From NCBI GenBank assembly GCA_035532535.1, contig DATKQT010000035.1:24252-88251 (forward strand): 64,000 nucleotides of DNA, written 5' to 3'. Origin of the DNA: Palsa-739 sp035532535 (GTDB lineage: Bacteria > Actinomycetota > Thermoleophilia > Gaiellales > Gaiellaceae). How positions within the stretch are numbered: the stretch's first letter is position 1; each line of letters opens with the position of its first letter. Made by a program: the position numbers and the translations under genes. Below are positions 53,353 through 61,822 of this stretch, one piece after another. The notes under the pieces are model-generated. The model was given only the letters and a program-made list of their open reading frames with translations, made no database searches and was not told where the DNA came from.

Positions 53353-53377
53353 GGCTCGTCTCCGCAGAGGGCGAGCC
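53353..53377. terminator. Hairpin between PRC-barrel gene and glnA (second)
   Basis: GGCTCG (53353-53358) pairs with CGAGCC (53372-53377) across a 13-base loop, 31 bases beyond the glnA stop on the minus strand. It may end glnA transcripts, with the stronger hairpin at 53315-53335 behind it. Confidence 0.35.
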
Positions 53378-53408
53378 ACGGTGATTGTTGCAGATCTGGC
53401 AAAACGGC

Positions 53409-54761
53409 CTAGAGAACAGCCAGATACTTCTTCATCTCCCATTCGGTGAGCTGGACGCGGTACTCGTCCCATTCCTTCCGCTTCAGCTCGATGTAGCGGT
53501 CGAAGATGTGCGGGCCGAGCGCCTTGCGCGCGAGCTCGGAGCGCGAGAGCTCGTCGATCGCCTCGCCCAGCGTCTCGGGCAGAGAGACGATCCCGCGCTC
53601 ACGGCGCTGCTCGGGCGTGAGGTGGTAGAGGTTCGTCTCCATCGGATCGGGCAGGTCGTAGCCCTTCTCGATCCCGTCCAGGCCCGCGTGCAGCAGGCAC
53701 GCGAAGGTGAGGTACGGGTTGCAGGCCGGATCGGGACAGCGCAGCTCCGCGCGGGTCGCCTGCTCGGAGCCCGGCTTGTACAGCGGGATGCGGATGAGCG
53801 CCGAGCGGTTCCGCTGCGACCAGGCGACGTAGACAGGGGCCTCGAACCCGGGCACGAGTCGCTTGTACGAGTTGACCCATTGTGCGAACACCGCCGCGAT
53901 CTCTCGCGCGTGGCGGAGCTGGCCCGCGATGAACTGCTTGCCGACGTCCGACAGGTGCCACTTGTCGTCGCCGTCGAAGAACTGGTTGCGGCCGTCGGTG
54001 AAGAGGGACTGATGTGTGTGCATGCCCGAGCCGTTTTCGCCGAACAGCGGCTTTGGCATGAAGGTCGCGTGGTAGCCGTGCTGCTTCGCGACCTCCTTCA
54101 CCACGAGCCGATAGGTGAGCATGTAGTCCGCCATGTCGAGCGCGTTCGCGAAGCGGATGTCGATCTCGTGCTGCGAAGGCCCGACCTCGTGGTGGTGGTA
54201 CTCGACCGGGATTCCCATCTTCTCGAGCGCACGGATCGTGTCGCGCCGAACCGACGTCGCGGCGTCCATCGTCGTCTGGGCGAAGTAGCCGCCCTCGTCG
54301 AGCGTCTCCGTGCCCTTCTCGTCCTTGAAGAGGAAGTACTCGGCCTCGGGGCCCACGTTGAAGGTGTCGAAGCCCATCGCCCGCATCCGGTCGAGCGCAA
54401 GCCGAAGCACGTGGCGGGGGTCGCCGTCGTAGCGCTTCCCGTCGGGGGTGACGATGTCGCAGATCATCCGTCCCGCCCGTCCGTCGGGCAGGACCCGGAA
54501 CGTCTCGGGGTCGGGAATCGCGACCATGTCCGACTCCTCGATGGCGTTGAAGCCGGTGATCGACGAGCCGTCGAAGCCCATGCCGTCGTCGAGCGCGCCT
54601 TCGACTTCGCCGACGGTGATCGAGAAGCTCTTCAAGTGGCCCTCGAGGTCGGTGAACCAGAGGAGCATGTCCTCCACGCCGGCCTTCTTGATCTCCTGGA
54701 GGACGCGCTTCCGCGCTTCAGGATCGGACGTCGCCCGGTTCTTGCTCTCGACCTGCGCCAT
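53409..54761 (-). CDS. glnA: Glutamine synthetase type I
   Basis: A 450-aa GS-I making glutamine from glutamate, ammonia and ATP. Motifs: SFSITVGEVEGALDDGMGFDGSSI near the N-terminus, YFLFKDEKG, the glutamate/metal block EYHHHEVGPSQHEIDIRF, the ATP loop KPLFGENGSGMHTHQSL, and RNRSALIRIP. The segment NLYHLTPEQRRERGIV resembles GSI-alpha (Bacillus type, not adenylylated) more than the E. coli NLYDLPPEE site, so control is probably by feedback. AGGAGGAG lies 6 bases before the ATG. It sits downstream of rmlB on the same strand. Confidence 0.93.
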   Translation of the reverse strand: MAQVESKNRATSDPEARKRVLQEIKKAGVEDMLLWFTDLEGHLKSFSITVGEVEGALDDGMGFDGSSITGFNAIEESDMVAIPDPETFRVLPDGRAGRMICDIVTPDGKRYDGDPRHVLRLALDRMRAMGFDTFNVGPEAEYFLFKDEKGTETLDEGGYFAQTTMDAATSVRRDTIRALEKMGIPVEYHHHEVGPSQHEIDIRFANALDMADYMLTYRLVVKEVAKQHGYHATFMPKPLFGENGSGMHTHQSLFTDGRNQFFDGDDKWHLSDVGKQFIAGQLRHAREIAAVFAQWVNSYKRLVPGFEAPVYVAWSQRNRSALIRIPLYKPGSEQATRAELRCPDPACNPYLTFACLLHAGLDGIEKGYDLPDPMETNLYHLTPEQRRERGIVSLPETLGEAIDELSRSELARKALGPHIFDRYIELKRKEWDEYRVQLTEWEMKKYLAVL

Positions 54762-54796
54762 CGATACTCCTCCTCGCTCGCTCGACCGAAAGGAGT

Positions 54797-55804
54797 CTAC
54801 GCAGGTGAGCTCCAGGCGGTCTCCTGCACGAGGGCGCGCTCCTTCAGCGGCTCCCACCAGGCGCGCTGCGCGGCGTACCACTGCACCGTCTCGCGCATTC
54901 CGTCCTCGAACGCGATGTCCGGTTTCCAGCCCAGCTCACGCCGCAGCTTCGACGAGTCGAGGAGATACCGCCGGTCGTGGCCTGGGCGGTCCGGGACGAT
55001 CGACTTCAGCGACGCCGGCTTGCCCGTGAGCTCGAGCACGGCGTCGGCGATCTCCTCGATCGTCTTCTCCACTCCGCTGCCGACGTTGTAGGTCTCGCCC
55101 ACACGGCCGCGGTCGAGCACGAGCTCGATCGCGCGGCAGTGGTCGCGCACGTGCAGCCACTCGCGCTTGTTCGTCGTCGACGCGTACAGGGGCAGCTCGA
55201 TGTCGTCGAGCGCGTTTGTCACGAAGACCGGAATCACCTTCTCGGGGAATTGGTAAGGCCCGTAGTTGTTCGAGCAGTTCGTGATCGTCACCGGCAGCCC
55301 GTACGTCTCGTGGTAGGCGCGCACCGCGTGATCGGCGCCAGCCTTCGACGCGTTGTAGGGCGTGCGCGGCCGGTACGGCGAGTCCTCGGTGAAGACCTCG
55401 TCACTGTCGAGCGGGAGATCGCCGTACACCTCGCACGTGGAGACGTGGTGGAACCGCTCGACGCCGGCCCGCCGGGACGCCTCGAGGAGCGACTGGGTGC
55501 CCAGAACGTTCGTCCTGAAAAATCTGCCCGGGTCGACCACCGCGAGGCTGTTGTGCGACTCGGCCGCGAAGTTGAGGACGACCTCGATCCCTTCCGCCTC
55601 GAGCAGCCGCTGGCAGCCGTCGAGGTCGCCGATGTCGCCCTCCGCGAAGACGATCCGGTCCTCGACGTCGGCGAGCGATCGCCGGTCCCCGGCGTAGGTG
55701 AGCAGGTCGAGCACGACGACCTGGTCGTCCGGCCTGCGCTCGAGCCAGTACCGGACGAAATTCGAGCCGATGAACCCGGCTCCGCCTGTGACGAGGAGTC
55801 TCAT
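54797..55804 (-). CDS. rmlB: dTDP-glucose 4,6-dehydratase-like SDR with Cys in the active-site motif
   Basis: A 335-aa extended short-chain dehydrogenase. The NAD fold is TGGAGFIGSNFVRYWL, followed by DLLTYAGDRRSL and the catalytic pair Y150/K154 in TPYNASKAGADH; NCSNNYGPYQFPEKVIP and LHVRDHCRAIELVL are typical of RmlB. The usual active-site TDEVYG is TCEVYG here (C124 in place of Asp). No rmlA, C or D is nearby, so the nucleotide sugar (dTDP- or UDP-glucose) is uncertain. The ATG at 55804 has no obvious ribosome site; glnA follows after 35 bases. Confidence 0.85.
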   Translation of the reverse strand: MRLLVTGGAGFIGSNFVRYWLERRPDDQVVVLDLLTYAGDRRSLADVEDRIVFAEGDIGDLDGCQRLLEAEGIEVVLNFAAESHNSLAVVDPGRFFRTNVLGTQSLLEASRRAGVERFHHVSTCEVYGDLPLDSDEVFTEDSPYRPRTPYNASKAGADHAVRAYHETYGLPVTITNCSNNYGPYQFPEKVIPVFVTNALDDIELPLYASTTNKREWLHVRDHCRAIELVLDRGRVGETYNVGSGVEKTIEEIADAVLELTGKPASLKSIVPDRPGHDRRYLLDSSKLRRELGWKPDIAFEDGMRETVQWYAAQRAWWEPLKERALVQETAWSSPA

Positions 55805-55849
55805 CGGGGCATGACTTTAGCCCGGCGCGCCGAAACCCGATTTACAAAC

Positions 55850-57547
55850 ATGACTTTGCTAGCTTCGCCGTCCAGCCGGATGCCTCTTCGCGCGCTCACG
55901 ATCGCGGTCGCCTCGGCGTTGCTTCTCGCAGCGCCGGCCGCCGCGTCCCCGACAGGGGGGCGGGACCTCCCGCCCGTCTGCGCCACGTCGTGCGTGGCGG
56001 CGAAGGCGGGCACCGGCGCGCTGTTCGTGTTCAGCGGCCACGGCTGGGGGCACGGCATCGGCATGAGCCAGTACGGCGCCTGGGGCTACGCGCTGCACGG
56101 CTACGGGTATGAGCAGATCCTCTCGCACTACTACCCCGGCACGACGCTCGGCACGACGCCGGCGACGATCATCCGCGTCCTCCTCGCCGATGGGAAGAAG
56201 GCGCTGAAGCTTTCGTGCGCGGTGCCGTTCACCGTCACGGACGCGAACGGCGTCACCGACACGCTGCCGGCAGGCCCGATCTCTCTCGGCCCGAAACTCG
56301 TCGTGAACGGCCGGCCGCTGATGCCGCCGCTGACGTTCGACGCCGGCGCAGGCGGATGGATGACACTCGGCCGCCCCTACCGCGGCCAGATCCAGGTGGA
56401 CGTCGTAAACGGCCGGCTTCGTGCGATCAACGTCGTCGCACTGGAGGACTATCTGTACGGCGTCGTCCCCGCCGAGATGCCCTCGACCTGGTCGCCGCCC
56501 GCGCTCCAGGCGCAGGCTGTCGCGTCGCGCTCCTATGCGCTCGCAACGCGCAAGATCGCCGCGCCCTTCGACGTGTACGGGGACACTCGCAGCCAGATGT
56601 ACCTCGGCGTCTCCCACGAGACCCCGGCAACGACCGCGGCGGTCGACGCAACCACGGGGCAGATCGTGATGTTCAACGGCAAGGTGGCATCGACGTTCTT
56701 CTTCTCGAGCTCGGGCGGCGAGACCGAGTCGATCTCGGACGGCTGGGGAGTCGCACCCGTGCCGTACCTCGTCGCGGTCCCCGATCCGTATGACGTGCTT
56801 TCGCCGTACCACGACTGGACGGTGCCGATCAGCGCGCACACCTTCGCGCAGGCGCTGAAGGTGAAGGGGTCGATCCTCGACCTCCAGACGACGACGGATC
56901 CCACCGGGCGCGTCAGTCGCCTCTCGGTGATCACGCTGCCGTCACTCGGCCTCGGCGCCGCGACCGGTCCGTCCTTCAGCGGAGGCGCAGTCACCAGCGC
57001 ACTCGGGCTACGCTCGACCTGGTTCAGCGTGTCGATGATGTCCCTCCAGCAGCCGGCACCCGCAGCCCCGATCCCCTTCGGGACGTCAATCACCCTCACG
57101 GGGCTCGTCCGCGGCATCACCGGCGTGTCGCTCGAGGAGCGCATCTACGGCGGCAAGTGGGGGCTCGTCGGGCCGGTGACACCGGCAGCCGACGGATCGC
57201 TCCTCCTCCCCGAAGCTCCGACGGTCACGACCGACTACCGCCTCGCGATCCCGACCACGGCTGTCGGATACGTCCGCGTGCGCGTCGCGCCGCTCGTGCA
57301 GCCGGCCGATCCGACACCAGGCCAGGTGAGCGGAACCGTGCAGCCCGCCCTCCCCGGAGCGCCGGTCGAGGTGGACGTCCAGAACCCCGACTTGACGTGG
57401 ACGGCCCTCGTCACAGGCACCGTCAATGCCGACGGCACCTTCGTGCTCCCCGTCGACATTCCGGCAGGAACGACGTACCGCATCGTGATCACCCCCGGGC
57501 AGGGATTCGCGCCCGGCATGTCGGTGCCCCAGGTCTCAGCCGGGTAA
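55850..57547 (+). CDS. SpoIID/LytB-like surface protein with N-terminal GWGHG block
   Basis: A 565-aa exported protein. A signal peptide (about 11-33) is followed by SGHGWGHGIGMSQYGAWGYA (about 62-81) and YYPGTTLG. The SpoIID core then comes as ALEDYLYGVVPAEMPSTW, LQAQAVASRSYAL and FFFSSSGGETESISDGWG. In B. subtilis SpoIID/LytB-type proteins the GWGHG block normally lies at the C-terminal side of the domain, so the order here is permuted. SpoIID enzymes act on peptidoglycan glycan. C-terminal beta domains (about 400-565) follow. The ATG at 55850 or 55880 could be used. The gene is coupled to the next (TAATG). Confidence 0.82.
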   Translation: MTLLASPSSRMPLRALTIAVASALLLAAPAAASPTGGRDLPPVCATSCVAAKAGTGALFVFSGHGWGHGIGMSQYGAWGYALHGYGYEQILSHYYPGTTLGTTPATIIRVLLADGKKALKLSCAVPFTVTDANGVTDTLPAGPISLGPKLVVNGRPLMPPLTFDAGAGGWMTLGRPYRGQIQVDVVNGRLRAINVVALEDYLYGVVPAEMPSTWSPPALQAQAVASRSYALATRKIAAPFDVYGDTRSQMYLGVSHETPATTAAVDATTGQIVMFNGKVASTFFFSSSGGETESISDGWGVAPVPYLVAVPDPYDVLSPYHDWTVPISAHTFAQALKVKGSILDLQTTTDPTGRVSRLSVITLPSLGLGAATGPSFSGGAVTSALGLRSTWFSVSMMSLQQPAPAAPIPFGTSITLTGLVRGITGVSLEERIYGGKWGLVGPVTPAADGSLLLPEAPTVTTDYRLAIPTTAVGYVRVRVAPLVQPADPTPGQVSGTVQPALPGAPVEVDVQNPDLTWTALVTGTVNADGTFVLPVDIPAGTTYRIVITPGQGFAPGMSVPQVSAG

Positions 57548-58995
57548 TGCCGAGAATCTTGCTGCTGCTCGTCGCCGCGGCGCTCGCGGTGGCGGCGCCT
57601 GCCGCTGCGTTCACGCCGACGAACCCGCTCGCGCCGCGCCAGTGGTATCTCCAGGACGACCACGCGTTCGATGCGTGGCCGGCGCCCCCGACGAACCTCG
57701 CACCGGTGAAGGTGGCGATCGTCGACTCCGGCGTCGACTGCAGCCTCCCCGACTTCGCCGGACGGCTCTTCGCAGAGAAGAGCTTCGTCGGCGGCAGCCC
57801 GTGCGTCGACACCGAAGGCCACGGCACTTTCGTCGCCGGCGAGATCGCAGCGAACCTCGGCACGCAGGGAATCGTCGGGATCGCGTACACGGCGCAGCTC
57901 CTCATCGCGAAGGTGGTGTCGCCGGACGGAACCATTCCGCTCACCGCCGAAGCGGACGCGATCCGCTGGTCGGTCGACAACGGCGCGCGCGTGATCAACC
58001 TCAGTCTCGGCGGCCTCCGAGACCTTCGCAACCCCTCCCAGGACACGTACTCGGCGCTGGAACAGCAGGCCGTCGAGTACGCGTATTCGAAAGGCGCCGT
58101 GCTCGTCGCTGCGGTCGGCAATGGCGACGAGGCTCCGTCCCAGCCGTGGCCGTACGCGAGCTACCCGGCGGCGCTCCCGCACGTCGTCGGCGTAAGCGCG
58201 CTCACACGATCGGGGAATGTCCCCGACTTCTCGAACCGCGACCCGGTGTTCAACGACCTCTCCGCTCCAGGAGCGTCGATCTTCTCGACGTTCCCCGCGG
58301 CGCTCACCGCGCTCCGCACCGGCTGCCCCGACCAGGGGTACTCCGACTGCGGGACCGACGACTACCGGAACGCCGAAGGCACGTCGTTCGCGGCGCCGCA
58401 GGTCTCGGCGGCCGCGGCCGTGCTGTTTGCGGTCGATCCCCTGCTCACGAACAGCCAGGTGAGCTTCTTGCTCGAGCGATCTGCGGACGACGTCAACGCA
58501 ACGAATGGCTGCCCGCGCTGCGGGCTGCTGCGCGACTCGCTCAGCGGCTGGGGACGCCTGGACGTGGCCAAGGCGGTGGAAGCGCTGGCAGGCCCGCTCC
58601 CTCCGCCGGATCGGTACGAGAGCAATGACGATGCAGGCTCTCAGGCGTGGACGGTGTGGGGGAAGAATGACCGTCTCCAGGCAACCGTCGACTACTGGGA
58701 CGACCCCGTCGACGTCTACCGCATCGCGCTTCAGCGGAATGAGCTCCTTCGGGCGCAGCTCGCCTCCGGCGCGGGCCTCGCGCTCGAGCTGTGGCAGCCG
58801 CAGACGGTCCATGTCGACCGTCCCGCATCGCAAAAGCTGCTCATCGAGGAGTCGACGACGAATCGCCTGGGATTCCGCGCGCCGAAGCGCGGGATGTACT
58901 ACCTCGAGGTCAAGGAAGCGTCGCCGGCGTTCGCGCCGTACACGCTGACGCTCGCGAAGACGGCTACTGGTTCTCCAGGAGCTCCTCGGCGCTGA
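57547..58995 (+). CDS. Secreted subtilisin-family serine protease
   Basis: A 482-aa S8 peptidase. The signal peptide is about 1-21 (AAPAAAFTP). Catalytic residues are D60 (VAIVDSGVDC), H92 (EGHGTFVAGEI) and S280 (AEGTSFAAPQ), with Asn in AAVGNGD as oxyanion partner. There is little prodomain: the catalytic domain starts near residue 50. A C-terminal domain (about 380-482) looks like a pre-peptidase C-terminal beta domain. The ATG at 57547 shares one base with the SpoIID stop. Its end overlaps the convergent acetyltransferase gene by 32 bases. Confidence 0.92.
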   Translation: MPRILLLLVAAALAVAAPAAAFTPTNPLAPRQWYLQDDHAFDAWPAPPTNLAPVKVAIVDSGVDCSLPDFAGRLFAEKSFVGGSPCVDTEGHGTFVAGEIAANLGTQGIVGIAYTAQLLIAKVVSPDGTIPLTAEADAIRWSVDNGARVINLSLGGLRDLRNPSQDTYSALEQQAVEYAYSKGAVLVAAVGNGDEAPSQPWPYASYPAALPHVVGVSALTRSGNVPDFSNRDPVFNDLSAPGASIFSTFPAALTALRTGCPDQGYSDCGTDDYRNAEGTSFAAPQVSAAAAVLFAVDPLLTNSQVSFLLERSADDVNATNGCPRCGLLRDSLSGWGRLDVAKAVEALAGPLPPPDRYESNDDAGSQAWTVWGKNDRLQATVDYWDDPVDVYRIALQRNELLRAQLASGAGLALELWQPQTVHVDRPASQKLLIEESTTNRLGFRAPKRGMYYLEVKEASPAFAPYTLTLAKTATGSPGAPRR

Positions 58996-59611
58996 CGCCG
59001 CGCAGGACGCGCGCCGGGCTACCGACCACGAGCATGCGCGGCGCGACGTCCTTCGTGACCACGGCGCCGGCGCCGACGAACGCATCTTCCCCGATGACGA
59101 TCCCGGGGCAAAGGATGGCGCCGCCTCCAACGCGGGCGCCACGCCGAACGGTCGGGCCTTTGATGAGCTCGTGCCGGCGTTCGGTCCGGCCCATGAAGTT
59201 GTCGTTCGTCGTGACGACGCACGGAGCGATGAAGACGTTGTCCTCGAGCGTCGAGTACGCGGTGATGTAGGCGTTCGCCTGGATCTTCGTCAGCGCGCCG
59301 ATGGTCGTGTCGTTTTCGACGAGCACGCCGCGGCCGACGACGACGTCGTCGCCGACGTCGACGCGCTCGCGCACGCACGCCTGGTCGCCGACGATCACCC
59401 GCGCGCCGATGCGCGTCCCGGCGAACACGATCGCACCCGTGGACACGATCGTCCCGTCGCCGATCACCGTCGGAGGAAGCGGCTCACGTTTCGCCGTCGA
59501 ACGGGGCGAGAGAGATGGCTGCTTTCCGACGACGGCGTTCTCCATGACCTTCACACCCTCACCAAGGACGGTCCCCGGGTAGACGATCGCAGAGGGATGA
59601 ACCTCAGCCAC
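58964..59611 (-). CDS. Left-handed beta-helix acyltransferase (WbpD-like)
   Basis: A 215-aa hexapeptide-repeat acetyltransferase with imperfect repeats throughout (IVYPGTVLGEGVKV, TRIGARVIVGDQACV, GRGVLVENDTTIGAL, AILCPGIVIGEDAFVGAGAVV). FIAPCVVTTND supplies the catalytic-region His/Asn type. In Pseudomonas WbpD acetylates UDP-2-acetamido-3-amino glucuronate. It is last in a four-gene unit with oxidoreductase, dehydrogenase and epimerase genes, but no 3-aminotransferase is present. GTG start at 59611, overlapping the oxidoreductase stop by eight bases. Confidence 0.82.
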   Translation of the reverse strand: MAEVHPSAIVYPGTVLGEGVKVMENAVVGKQPSLSPRSTAKREPLPPTVIGDGTIVSTGAIVFAGTRIGARVIVGDQACVRERVDVGDDVVVGRGVLVENDTTIGALTKIQANAYITAYSTLEDNVFIAPCVVTTNDNFMGRTERRHELIKGPTVRRGARVGGGAILCPGIVIGEDAFVGAGAVVTKDVAPRMLVVGSPARVLRGVSAEELLENQ

Positions 59612-60566
59612 GGAGGGATTCCGTGAGCCGGTCGAGCGCGCGGACCACGCGCGCTCCGTCCTCGGCCACCTTGCGTCGATCGCCCTCGCCGCGGACGAGG
59701 CGGATGAACTCCTGGCACTCGAGCTTGAGCGGCTCGTCGGTCGGGATCTTCGGGATGGAGATGTCGCCGGAGCGCGTCTGCCACTCGCCGTAGCTGTCCG
59801 TTCGCTTCCACGGCGCCTTCTCGTAGATCGTCACCTTGCGCTCGAGCTCCATGTCGTCGAAGACGACCATCTTCTCGCGGCCGACGACCGTGATGCGCCG
59901 CATCTTGTGCGGGTCGAGCCACGACAGGTGCATATGCGCGATCTTCCCGCTCGGAAAGCGCAGGTAGCAGAAGACGACGTCCTCGACACCCTCGGTGAGG
60001 AAATCGCGGCCGTGCGCGACGCAGATCTCCGGCTCCTCGTCGAGGAGATAGAGCATCACGGACAAGTCGTGTACGCCGAGCGACCAGAGGGCGTTCTCGT
60101 TCGTTCGCACGATGCCGAGGTTCTGGCGGTTGCCGTAGACGCAGAGCACGTCGCCGAGCTCGCCGTCGTCGATCAGCTGCTTCAGCTTGCGGATGCCCGG
60201 GTGATAGAGCAGCAGATGGCCGGGCATGAGCACGAGATCCCGCTCGGCCGCGAGCTCGACGAGCTCGTCGATCTCGGCCGCTCGCATCGCCGGCGGCTTC
60301 TCGACGAGCACGTGCTTGCCTGCAGCGAGAGCGGCGCAGGCCAGGGCGTAGTGCGTCGGAACCGGCGTGGCGATGACGATCGCCTCGACGCCGTCGTCGG
60401 CAAGCAAGTCCTCGAAGCTCGCGTGCATCCGTGCGCTCGGGTAGCGGGTTGCGTAGCGCTCGCGCAGCTCGGGGTCGAGGTCGCAGAGCGCCGAGAGGAC
60501 ACCGAGATCGTCGAAGTTCCGGGCGAGGTTCGGCCCCCAGTAGCCGAGACCTATAACTGCGATCAC
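59604..60566 (-). CDS. Gfo/Idh/MocA-family oxidoreductase (WbpB-like)
   Basis: A 320-aa NAD-dependent sugar oxidoreductase. The Rossmann motif is VIGLGYWGPNLARNFDD, followed by KHVLVEKPPAMRA (catalytic Lys) and MPGHLLLYHPGIRKLK and ALWSLGVHDLSVMLYLL (catalytic Asp/His). In WbpB-type pathways the enzyme forms the 3-keto UDP-sugar from a UDP-GlcNAc uronate. The GTG at 60566 overlaps the dehydrogenase stop (GTGA). A much longer open frame upstream is not coding in this frame. Confidence 0.88.
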   Translation of the reverse strand: MIAVIGLGYWGPNLARNFDDLGVLSALCDLDPELRERYATRYPSARMHASFEDLLADDGVEAIVIATPVPTHYALACAALAAGKHVLVEKPPAMRAAEIDELVELAAERDLVLMPGHLLLYHPGIRKLKQLIDDGELGDVLCVYGNRQNLGIVRTNENALWSLGVHDLSVMLYLLDEEPEICVAHGRDFLTEGVEDVVFCYLRFPSGKIAHMHLSWLDPHKMRRITVVGREKMVVFDDMELERKVTIYEKAPWKRTDSYGEWQTRSGDISIPKIPTDEPLKLECQEFIRLVRGEGDRRKVAEDGARVVRALDRLTESLRG

Positions 60567-61822
60567 AGCTTGAAGACCTTGTCCGACACGGTGCCCTTGA
60601 CGCCCGTGGCGTTCCGCAGGTCGACGACGAGCGACGCACTGTCGACGAGCTTGTCGTAGTCGATGCTCGAGTGCGCCGTCACGATCGCGATGCAGTCGTA
60701 GCTCTTCGGGTCGAGCGGCACCGAGCTCAATCCGTCGAAGTCGGGCACGTGTGGGTCGTGATAGGCGACGTCGGCGCCGGCATTCCGGAGCAACGCGAGG
60801 AGCTTCTCCGCGGGCGACTCGCGCACATCGCCGATGTCGGCCTTGTAGGCGACGCCGACGAGCAGGATCTTCGAGCCTTTGAGCGATTTCTGGGCGCCGT
60901 GGTTCAGCGCCTGGGAGATAACGGAACGGCAGAAGTACGGCATGTTGTTGTTGATCTCGCCGGCGAGCTCGATGAACCGCGTGTTGAAGTCGAACTCGCG
61001 CGCCTTCCAGGCGAGGTAGTACGGGTCGAGCGGGATGCAGTGCCCACCGAGCCCCGGGCCGGGCTGAAACGGCATGAAGCCGAACGGCTTCGTCGCGGCC
61101 GCGTCGATGACCTCCCACACGTCGATGTCCATCCGGTCGCACAGCTGTGCGAGCTCGTTGACGAGCGCGATGTTCACCGACCGGAAGATGTTCTCGAGCA
61201 GCTTCGTCAGCTCGGCGGCCTCCGCCGTCGAGACCTCGTGCACGTTGTCGAGCGCGCTTCGGTACAGATCGGCAGCCGCCTTCGTCGACGCCGCGTCGAG
61301 ACCCCCGACGACCTTCGGCGTGGACTTCGTCGTCCAGTCGGTGCGGCCCGGATCGACACGCTCCGGCGCAAATGCGAGATGGAAGTCCGTGCATGCCTTC
61401 AACCCGCTCCCTTCCTCCAGCAGCGGCTTCAGCTTCTCTCGCGTCGTGCCGGGATACGTCGTCGACTCGAGCACGACCAGGTGGCCCTTCTTGAGGTGCG
61501 GCGCGACGGCGCGCGCGGCGCTCTCGATGTAGGCGAGGTCGGGCACGCGCTGGGGCGACAGCGGGGTCGGCACCGCGATGATGACGGCGTCGCAGTCGGC
61601 AACCACCGCGAAATCGGTCGTCGCTGCGATGAGCCCGGCGTCGACGAGCCGCTTCAAGGCATCGGACGGAACATCCTCGATATGGCTCTGGCCGCGATTG
61701 ATGCCGTCCACCACGGACTGCTGGATATCCACGAGGACGACGTGCTTGCCGGCCTCGGCGAACGTCTGTGCGTGGGGCATGCCGACGTAGCCGGCGCCGA
61801 TGATGGCGATGTCGGGATTCAC
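60563..61822 (-). CDS. UDP-N-acetylhexosamine 6-dehydrogenase (WbpA/WecC-type)
   Basis: A 419-aa nucleotide-sugar 6-dehydrogenase. NAD site IIGAGYVGMPHAQTFAEAG, hinge LENIFRSVNIALVNELAQL, catalytic Cys in PGPGLGGHCIPLDPYYL, and a C-terminal domain with YKADIGDVRESPA. It oxidises UDP-GlcNAc or UDP-ManNAc to the uronic acid. The GTG at 61822 overlaps the epimerase stop (GTGA). With the upstream epimerase it could make UDP-ManNAcA; with the downstream genes a 2,3-diacetamido sugar acid is more likely. Confidence 0.9.
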   Translation of the reverse strand: MNPDIAIIGAGYVGMPHAQTFAEAGKHVVLVDIQQSVVDGINRGQSHIEDVPSDALKRLVDAGLIAATTDFAVVADCDAVIIAVPTPLSPQRVPDLAYIESAARAVAPHLKKGHLVVLESTTYPGTTREKLKPLLEEGSGLKACTDFHLAFAPERVDPGRTDWTTKSTPKVVGGLDAASTKAAADLYRSALDNVHEVSTAEAAELTKLLENIFRSVNIALVNELAQLCDRMDIDVWEVIDAAATKPFGFMPFQPGPGLGGHCIPLDPYYLAWKAREFDFNTRFIELAGEINNNMPYFCRSVISQALNHGAQKSLKGSKILLVGVAYKADIGDVRESPAEKLLALLRNAGADVAYHDPHVPDFDGLSSVPLDPKSYDCIAIVTAHSSIDYDKLVDSASLVVDLRNATGVKGTVSDKVFKL

